Shown: piece by piece, positions 62,284-64,000 of the stretch
Layout of the letters: each line of letters begins with the position of its first letter
Numbering within the stretch: position 1 is the stretch's first letter
Assembly (NCBI GenBank): GCA_947623185.1
Contig: CANQGL010000004.1
Coordinates: 1-64,000, forward strand
Reading direction: 5' to 3'
Source of the DNA: an uncultured Lachnospiraceae bacterium
GTDB lineage: Bacteria; Bacillota; Clostridia; Lachnospirales; Lachnospiraceae
DNA: 64,000 nucleotides
Notes under the pieces: model-generated
Told to the model about the DNA's origin: nothing
The model's database searches: none
The model's input: the letters and a program-made list of their open reading frames with translations, nothing else
Translations under genes and position numbers: made by a program

Positions 62284-63222
62284 CTAAACGATACGGCCGA
62301 TCACGCTGCCGTCCCGGAAGAATCCGATCAGGTTTTCGGCGGCGATGTCCGCGACGCGGAACGCCGCTTCGCGGGTGGTAGGCGCGTAATGCGGCGTGAC
62401 GATCACGTTCGGCATGACAAACAGCGGGCTTTCCGGCTCCAGCGGCTCCCGCTCGGTGACGTCGAGCCCCGCTCCCGCGATCGTTCCGTTCTGAAGGGCG
62501 CGGATCAGCGCCGCTTCGTCCACGATCGGCCCGCGCGCGCAGTTGATAAAGACCGCCGTTTTCTTCATCAGGGAAAATTCGTGTTCCCCGACGCTGTGGC
62601 GCGTCTCGCCGTTTAGCGGACAGTGGAGCGAGATAAAATCGCTTTCCTTAAATATCAGGTCCCGGTCGGATACCAGCGTGGCTCCCTCCGGGGCCTTTTT
62701 AATGTACGGGTCGTAGACCAGAACGCGCATCCCAAAGCCCTTTGCGGCCATCGGAACGATGCGGCTCCCGATCCGTCCGCAGCCGATGATCCCCAGTGTT
62801 TTCCCGCTGATCTCGGCCCCTTCCACGCCGTTTTTCGCGGCGAATCCGATCTTTCGGTAAGCTTCGGAAACAGCCGGTATGTTCTTCGCCAGGCTCATCA
62901 GCATGGCGAACGCATGCTCGGCGACGGACAGGCTGTTGGCGTCCGGCGCGGTAGTGATCCAGATCCCGAGCCGCTTCGCCGCGTCAAGATCGAAGTTGTC
63001 CACCCCGACGCCGTGTTTGCTTATGATCTTAAGATTTTTGGCCTGCTCCATCGCGTCGGCCGGGATCGGAAGGATGCGCACCAGCATACCGTCGGCGTCC
63101 TTCATTTTTTCTCTGAGTTCCGTTTCGCTGCGCGTCTCCATGGTGACGACCTCATGTCCCGCAGCCTTCAGTTTTTCCGCCCCGATCGGATGGATCGTCT
63201 CTGTGATCAGGATCTTAGCCAT
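62284..63222 (-). CDS. D-2-hydroxyacid dehydrogenase (SerA-like, without ACT domain)
   Basis: NAD-dependent dehydrogenase of 312 aa. GIIGCGRIGSRIVPMAAKGFGMRVLVYDPY binds NAD; catalytic Arg in NCARGP, Glu in DVTEREPL and His in VTPHYAPTT are in place. It lacks the regulatory C-terminal domain of many 3-phosphoglycerate dehydrogenases, so it could reduce another 2-keto acid. GAGAGGAGG precedes the ATG. It follows the aspartate-dehydrogenase-like gene by 47 bases on the same strand. Confidence 0.88.
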   Translation of the reverse strand: MAKILITETIHPIGAEKLKAAGHEVVTMETRSETELREKMKDADGMLVRILPIPADAMEQAKNLKIISKHGVGVDNFDLDAAKRLGIWITTAPDANSLSVAEHAFAMLMSLAKNIPAVSEAYRKIGFAAKNGVEGAEISGKTLGIIGCGRIGSRIVPMAAKGFGMRVLVYDPYIKKAPEGATLVSDRDLIFKESDFISLHCPLNGETRHSVGEHEFSLMKKTAVFINCARGPIVDEAALIRALQNGTIAGAGLDVTEREPLEPESPLFVMPNVIVTPHYAPTTREAAFRVADIAAENLIGFFRDGSVIGRIV

Positions 63223-63269
63223 TGACCGGCCTCCTCTCTCCGAAGTGTTCCGTTTTTGCCGTACCGCTT

Positions 63270-64000
63270 TTACACGAACTGGAATCCCGCTCCGCCCAGC
63301 ACGCGGTCAAGACTGCCGCAGGCGGACAGCGGAGTGTATTTTCCGGTCACGCCGCCTTCCGAAAAGCTGGAGACGCGGATCGTAAAATCGATCCCCTTTC
63401 CCACAAGGTGGATCAGGTGGGTATTCGTATTGACGGACGGGTCGGCGACGATCTTCGAGTGCGTCCGGTCAAAGCCGATCCCGGCCAGCGCGATCGCCGC
63501 ATGGACGTTCACGTTGCGCGGATACAGCTCGGTCGCCTTGCGCGTGGGGCCTTCGTAGAGGACCGCATACTCGTTGTTCTTCTGTCCCAGGCTCGCCGGG
63601 TTCTTCGTGGTCTCGACCGTGACCTCCTCAAGCTCCGTGCGGCCGTCGAAGATGCCGTCCAGTCCGAGGATCGCCCCGTGCGGCAGGAACACCCGGTGTC
63701 CGTTTTCCTTCGCCGTCCCCTGTGCGCTCTCGCGCAGCTCATCGTCGCGGAACGCGGTCATCGAAAACGGCATAAAATCGGCGTATTTCAGCACGCGCAC
63801 GATAAATTCCGCCACGACCTCCGCGGTCGCGCACTCAACGACCAGGTCCAGTCCCTCAAACATGGGATCCGCGACCTCTTTTACGACCGGCGCTCCGCAG
63901 ATCTCCGCGTCCTTTGCGAACGGATCATAGACAAAAGCGACCTCGGCCGAACCGGTCTCCGTCACATGCGATATCATGGCGCGGCCGATCTTTCCGCCGC
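63270..64000 (-). CDS. Aspartate dehydrogenase-like protein (NadX family), 5' end outside window
   Basis: Truncated at the window edge: the frame continues upstream as GGKIGRAMISHVTETG, the glycine-rich NAD motif. The remainder fits the NadX/aspartate dehydrogenase family (GAPVVKEVADPMFEGLDLVVECATAEVV, RVFLPHGAILGLDGI, YPRNVNVHAAIALAGIGFDRTHSKIVADPSVNTNTHLIHL). The usual NPKTS motif near the end is replaced by GGVTGKYTPLSACGSL, so the substrate may differ from aspartate. The adjacent hydroxyacid dehydrogenase suggests a shared pathway with the missing upstream genes. Confidence 0.8.
   Translation of the reverse strand, partial: GGKIGRAMISHVTETGSAEVAFVYDPFAKDAEICGAPVVKEVADPMFEGLDLVVECATAEVVAEFIVRVLKYADFMPFSMTAFRDDELRESAQGTAKENGHRVFLPHGAILGLDGIFDGRTELEEVTVETTKNPASLGQKNNEYAVLYEGPTRKATELYPRNVNVHAAIALAGIGFDRTHSKIVADPSVNTNTHLIHLVGKGIDFTIRVSSFSEGGVTGKYTPLSACGSLDRVLGGAGFQFV

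Overview
The window looks like a piece of the chromosome of an endospore-forming, GC-rich member of the Clostridia, most probably Lachnospiraceae. The evidence is the relA-MBL-hemZ-hisS-aspS gene order, a spoIID/spoIIQ pair, a DUF6145 protein, choline-binding-type wall repeats, strong AGGAGG ribosome binding sites, TTGCAT-17-TATAAT promoters, and a uvrC-hprK-murB-rapZ-whiA-crh block. Nearly all genes lie on the minus strand. I saw no tRNA, rRNA, CRISPR array, insertion sequence or prophage. Both window edges cut genes.

Layout. 1-0.85 kb: 3' end of an AlbA_2-type protein and a 66-aa unknown gene. 0.85-8.6 kb: operon rel, MBL hydrolase, hemZ, hisS, aspS, with a promoter at about 8.6 kb and a terminator at about 0.86 kb. 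8.7-9.8 kb: LUD-domain and CBS-domain genes as a separate unit. 9.9-21.1 kb: a catabolic locus read leftward, made of a LacI regulator, a Liv-type ABC importer, a NagB-like isomerase/deaminase, a creatininase-family hydrolase, a Gfo/Idh/MocA dehydrogenase and a fused PreA/PreT flavoprotein. A divergent AEC permease follows. 22-30 kb: spoIIQ-like and spoIID genes, then ileS-glgP. 30-32.2 kb: pncB and a DUF436 gene on the plus strand. 32.3-37.2 kb: ferredoxin/winged-helix protein, MFS transporter, winged-helix regulator and cysteine desulfidase. 37.4-45.5 kb: ilvE, tagaturonate reductase, a metallophosphoesterase lipoprotein, dusB, a wall-binding protein, DUF6145, a cytidylate-kinase-like protein and a spore-type amidase. 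45.5-59.3 kb: lrp, dapF, arsR, pfkA, dnaE, then crh, whiA, rapZ, murB, hprK, uvrC and a DUF4015 lipoprotein. 59.5-64 kb: DUF1846, an M20 peptidase, a D-2-hydroxyacid dehydrogenase and a truncated aspartate-dehydrogenase-like gene.

The most interesting region is the LacI-controlled locus at 9.9-21.1 kb. It pairs an amide/aromatic-type ABC importer with sugar-type regulation and enzymes. It has no sugar kinase, and its reductase carries dihydropyrimidine dehydrogenase modules in an unusual order, with pyrimidine-contact residues apparently missing. Two copies of a perfect LacI-type palindrome flank a near-consensus promoter in front of the binding-protein gene. I do not recognise this pathway. 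The substrate is unknown; a cyclitol, keto-sugar or cyclic amide is the best guess from the enzyme families.

The regulatory block at 51.8-55.8 kb is also notable. Its HPr paralogue has Glu at position 15 and Ser at position 46 (Crh-like). It sits with HPr kinase/phosphorylase and with a RapZ whose Walker A lysine is replaced by arginine.
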